A DNA stretch of 64,000 nucleotides from Erythrobacter sp. (GTDB lineage Bacteria > Pseudomonadota > Alphaproteobacteria > Sphingomonadales > Sphingomonadaceae), in assembly GCA_019739335.1 (NCBI GenBank), contig CP073261.1, positions 1,370,818-1,434,817 of the forward strand, read 5' to 3'. A model generated the notes under the pieces. It made no database searches. It saw only the letters and a list, made by a program, of their open reading frames with translations, and had not been told where the DNA came from. The translations under genes and the position numbers were made by a program. Below are positions 61,020 through 64,000 of this stretch, piece after piece (the stretch's first letter is position 1; the number at the start of each line of letters is the position of its first letter).

Positions 61020-62405
61020 ATGCGCATGATTGCCCAACCGCTCGCAAGATTCTTTGCCCGCCTGCTCGCGTTTCTCGCGGCTTTGGCGATGATCGCCCAG
61101 CCCGCTGCGGCGCAAGGGATGAGCGTGCTGCGCGATGCCGAAACCGAGCAATTGCTGCAGGATATGCTCGATCCCCTCGCCGAGGCTGCAGGACTTGGCA
61201 GAGGTTCGGTCGATGTTGTGCTCATCAACGACAATTCGCTCAACGCCTTCGTGGCCGGGGGACAGCGGATTTACGTCCATTCGGGCCTGATCAACGCTGC
61301 CGACGATGCCGGTGAAGTGCAGGGCGTGCTTGCGCACGAACTGGGGCACATTACCGGCGGGCACATCAATCGCTTCTCCGAAGGCGTGGGCAACGCCACG
61401 CGGATCACCCTGCTTTCGGCGCTGCTGGCGGCAGCAGCGGCCTTTGCCGGTGGTGGCGAAGCAGCGATGGGCGTGCTCGCAGCGGGACAACAGGCGGCGA
61501 TGGGCAGTTTCCTTGCCTTCAGCCGCACGCAGGAAGCAAGTGCTGACGCGGCGGGGGCGGAATTCCTGAGTGAAGCGGGCATAAGTGGGCGCGGCAGCCT
61601 GACCTTTTTCGAACGCTTGCAGAACTACGAATTTCGCCGCGGCATCAGCCAGGATGACGAGCGCGAATACGGTCGAACCCATCCGATGTCGGGCAACCGG
61701 CTGGCTCGGCTGCGGGAGACCTATGTCGTCGATCCCGCTTGGGAAGTTTCCACCGATGCCGATCTGCAAATGCGGTTCGAGCGGGTGAAGGCGAAGCTCT
61801 ACGGCTATCTCGCGCCGCCTGAGCGCACGCTACAGGCCTTTCCTGCCTATCTGACCGATGTCCCGGCGCGCTATGCCCGCGCCTATGCCTATCACAAGGA
61901 AGCACGGATCGAGCAGGCTATCGCAGAAACTGACGCGCTGATCGCGCTTGAGCCGGACAATCCCTTTTTCCGCGAGTTGCGCGGGCAGGTGCTGATGGAA
62001 TCGGGCCGGGTGACTGAAGCCCTGCCCGACCTGCGCGAGGCGACCAGGCTGACGGGTTCGAACCCGCTGATCGCCAGCCTGCTCGGCCATGCGCTGATTG
62101 CTACCGAAGATCCTGCCAACCTGGACGAGGCCGAGGCGGTGCTGCGTGCGGCTGTCGGGCGCGATCACGAAAATCCCTTCGCCTGGTATCAGTTGGGCGT
62201 CGTCTATGGCCAGCGCGGGGACATGCCCCGCGCGCGGCTCGCCAGTGCCGAACAACAGATCATGTCGGGCAATCCGCAGGCGGCCCTCGCCAGTGCGGGA
62301 GCGGCCGAATTGGGCCTGCCGCGTGGCTCGCCCGACTGGATACGCGCGCAGGACGTGCAATTGCAGGCGCGCGCGCAGCTTGAACGCATGGCCGAACGCA
62401 ACTAG
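61020..62405 (+). CDS. BepA-like M48 metalloprotease with TPR tail
   Basis: A 461-residue periplasmic protease. Signal: FFARLLAFLAALAMIAQPAAA. HELGH (106-110) is the zinc motif in an M48 domain that continues through RTQEASADAAGAEFLSEAGI (the third ligand glutamate). Residues about 300-450 are TPR-like repeats (ARIEQAIAETDALIALEPDNPFF, RVTEALPDLREATRL). BepA family members process misfolded outer-membrane proteins such as LptD. ATG at 61020 has AGGGG upstream. Confidence 0.92.
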   Translation: MRMIAQPLARFFARLLAFLAALAMIAQPAAAQGMSVLRDAETEQLLQDMLDPLAEAAGLGRGSVDVVLINDNSLNAFVAGGQRIYVHSGLINAADDAGEVQGVLAHELGHITGGHINRFSEGVGNATRITLLSALLAAAAAFAGGGEAAMGVLAAGQQAAMGSFLAFSRTQEASADAAGAEFLSEAGISGRGSLTFFERLQNYEFRRGISQDDEREYGRTHPMSGNRLARLRETYVVDPAWEVSTDADLQMRFERVKAKLYGYLAPPERTLQAFPAYLTDVPARYARAYAYHKEARIEQAIAETDALIALEPDNPFFRELRGQVLMESGRVTEALPDLREATRLTGSNPLIASLLGHALIATEDPANLDEAEAVLRAAVGRDHENPFAWYQLGVVYGQRGDMPRARLASAEQQIMSGNPQAALASAGAAELGLPRGSPDWIRAQDVQLQARAQLERMAERN

Positions 62406-62411
62406 GCCTTT

Positions 62412-63107
62412 ATGATGCGTTGGATTGTTACCGCTCTCGTCGCGATCATCGCCGGTTTTGCCGGGGCCGCGGCATGGGATTATGCCGGGCTGGGCCCTGA
62501 TCGCACACGCGCCTATCTGATGGCTAATCCCGAAGTCCTGCCCGAAGCGATGCAGGAATTGCAGCGCCGCGACACTGTGGCGCGTATCGCTCCCTTGCGC
62601 GGCGAACTTGAAGAGCCCTTCCCCGGCGCCGTGCTCGGCAACCCGCAGGGCACTATCACGCTGGTGGAATTCAGCGATTACGCCTGCGGGTTCTGCCGCC
62701 AGAGCCTCGCCGATGTGAACGCGCTGATCGCCGCCAATCCAGACCTTAAAGTGGTGATCCGCGAATATCCGATCCTGTCCGAAGGCAGCGCCAATGCCGC
62801 GCGGATGGCGCTGGCCGCCGCCGAACAGGGCAAGTTCGAAGAGTTTCACAACGCCATGTTTGCGCAGGATGGACCTTCGCCGGAAGGTATCGAAGCCGCA
62901 GCCCGCGCCGCTAGAATCGATCTTGCCGCCGCCCGCAGCGCCATAGAATCGGGGCGCCTTGAAGCCCAGTTGCAGAACAACGTCTTCCTCGGCCAGTCAA
63001 TGCAGCTTTCGGGCACTCCGGCATTTATCGTGGGAGACGAGGTGTTGAACGGCGCGGTGGGCGCGGCGCGGATCGGCGAAGCGATCGTTGCAGCGCGTGA
63101 GTCCTGA
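62412..63107 (+). CDS. DsbA-type thioredoxin-fold oxidoreductase
   Basis: A 231-residue exported or membrane-anchored protein (N-terminal MMRWIVTALVAIIAGFAGAAAW). The thioredoxin active site is CGFC (92-95) in LVEFSDYACGFCRQSLADV; SGTPAFIVGDEVLNG supplies the cis-proline. It probably oxidises or isomerises disulfides in the periplasm; a DsbC/Com1-like role is also possible. It follows the BepA-like gene by 6 bases, so both may serve outer-membrane protein quality control. Confidence 0.9.
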   Translation: MMRWIVTALVAIIAGFAGAAAWDYAGLGPDRTRAYLMANPEVLPEAMQELQRRDTVARIAPLRGELEEPFPGAVLGNPQGTITLVEFSDYACGFCRQSLADVNALIAANPDLKVVIREYPILSEGSANAARMALAAAEQGKFEEFHNAMFAQDGPSPEGIEAAARAARIDLAAARSAIESGRLEAQLQNNVFLGQSMQLSGTPAFIVGDEVLNGAVGAARIGEAIVAARES

Positions 63108-63137
63108 CTCGAAAATCCGGAGCGGGGAGGTCCGCCA

Positions 63138-64000
63138 ATGCAGTTCCGGCTGAGCGGCAAGCCTGCTTCGGCGCGCAAGAGCGGCATCGCCATGCTGCCT
63201 TTCGAGCCGACGCCGTTCTTCAAGGACAAGAACCGCGCGTTCTGGCGTTTACAGATGCTCGGATGGGGCGGGGCCTTCATCCTGCGCTCAGCCAATTCGC
63301 TCGCCAATGAACGCGCGTTCGATTTCCTCGTCATCGTGGTGATTGCCGCGATCACCGGGTTTTCGATCAGCACCGTGCTCTCGGTGATCTACAGCCACCT
63401 CATCAACAGAACTCCGCTGGTTACGTGGAGCCTGACGGTTATCGTACTGGGCTGCGCCGTGGCGGTTTCCGCGTTCATCAACGCCTGGACAATCGACGTC
63501 TATCAGGGCGGCAGCGAAACCGGGTTTGCGCAGCTGATGCTGGGCGTGTTCTATCTCGACATGACGCTGCTCGGCGCGTGGTCGGCGCTCTATTACGCGA
63601 TCAATTTCTTCCTCCAGGTGGAAGAACAGGCAGACCGGCTCGAACGGCTGGAAGCGCAGGCCACCAGCGCGCAACTGGCGATGTTGCGCTACCAGCTTAA
63701 TCCGCACTTCCTGTTCAACACCCTGAATTCGATCAGCACACTGGTGCTGCTGAAACAGACCGCTCCCGCCAATGCCATGCTGACCAAGCTTTCGAGCTTC
63801 CTTCGGCATACGCTCGTCACCCAGCCGGGTGCGAAAGTAACCGTGGCGCAAGAGGTTGAGACCCTACAGCTTTATCTGGAAATCGAGCGGATGCGGTTCG
63901 AGGAACGGCTGCGCACCGAATTCCGCGTGGAGGACGATGCTGCGGGTGCTGCCATCCCCTCCTTCCTTCTCCAGCCGCTGGTCGAGAATGCGATCAAATA
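63138..64000 (+). CDS. LytS-type sensor histidine kinase, N-terminal part (cut by window end)
   Basis: The frame opens at ATG 63138, with GGGGAGG 8 bases before, and is still open at the window edge (287 codons seen). About four membrane helices occupy residues 40-165, followed by a coiled segment and the His_kinase domain: YQLNPHFLFNTLNSIS with the phosphoryl histidine at 190, and QPLVENAIK, the N box start. The LytTR-type response regulator usually follows downstream, outside the window. Signal unknown. Confidence 0.9.
   Translation, partial: MQFRLSGKPASARKSGIAMLPFEPTPFFKDKNRAFWRLQMLGWGGAFILRSANSLANERAFDFLVIVVIAAITGFSISTVLSVIYSHLINRTPLVTWSLTVIVLGCAVAVSAFINAWTIDVYQGGSETGFAQLMLGVFYLDMTLLGAWSALYYAINFFLQVEEQADRLERLEAQATSAQLAMLRYQLNPHFLFNTLNSISTLVLLKQTAPANAMLTKLSSFLRHTLVTQPGAKVTVAQEVETLQLYLEIERMRFEERLRTEFRVEDDAAGAAIPSFLLQPLVENAIK

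Overview
The window looks like chromosomal DNA of a flagellated alphaproteobacterium, most likely Sphingomonadales (Erythrobacteraceae or Sphingomonadaceae). The evidence is the high GC content and strong third-position GC bias, the TonB-dependent-receptor plus catabolic-cluster style of gene content, a DUF3035 lipoprotein beside lspA and ileS, a Fbc-type cytochrome bc1 operon, and short palindromic repeats of the kind scattered through sphingomonad genomes. The taxonomic call is inference from family resemblance; no rRNA is present.

Layout. (1) 1-11.7 kb: accessory catabolic region. After the end of a beta-hydroxyacid dehydrogenase and a small secreted protein, a leftward gene series runs from 8801 to 848: CmcJ/NvfI-type oxygenase, serine hydrolase, carboxymuconolactone-decarboxylase-like protein, two SnoaL/NTF2-fold proteins, SDR, second serine hydrolase, CrtI/PYROXD2-like FAD oxidoreductase, second SDR. 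A TonB-dependent receptor diverges from it. No substrate is evident and the combination matches no pathway I recognise. (2) 11.8-17.9 kb: IHF beta, a short GntR regulator, a POT peptide transporter, and two secreted amidohydrolase-fold proteins, the second lacking metal ligands, then an NnrU-like membrane protein. (3) 27.3-17.9 kb, leftward: a compact housekeeping series, small protein - gpmA - purE - purK - folA - M19 dipeptidase - ribF - ileS - lspA - DUF3035 lipoprotein, mostly joined by 1-4 base overlaps or gaps under 5 bases. ileS carries two different palindromic repeats in frame, and a third repeat forms the tail of the dipeptidase. (4) 27.4-36.8 kb: tRNA-Thr(GGT), an 11-copy 7-bp tandem repeat, two bacterial PH-domain membrane proteins, PRC-barrel protein, GNAT protein, threonine aldolase, EamA transporter, an epimerase-like protein, aminopeptidase N and PgeF. 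(5) 37.0-42.4 kb: petABC (bc1 complex), apt, etfBA. (6) 42.4-58.3 kb: a flagellar locus split around a divergent control region at about 48.5-48.7 kb. Leftward: MotA-like, small MotB-like, flgA, flgM, FlgN-like, SLT lytic transglycosylase, flhA, fliA. Rightward: flgBCDEFGHIJKL, motA, motB. A textbook sigma-54 -24/-12 element lies upstream of flgB. (7) 58.4-64 kb: an orphan PAS-like protein, App1-family phosphatase, BepA-like M48 protease, DsbA-type thioredoxin protein and the first part of a LytS-type sensor kinase cut by the window end.

Working relations. The flagellar locus codes for rod, hook, rings and hook-filament junction plus two stator-like pairs, and has its own sigma-28/anti-sigma pair. 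EtfBA feeds the quinone pool that the bc1 complex oxidises. The POT transporter and amidohydrolases suggest peptide scavenging. The most unusual items are the unexplained catabolic cluster, the repeat-invaded ileS, the second, reduced stator-like pair, and the metal-ligand-less amidohydrolase.
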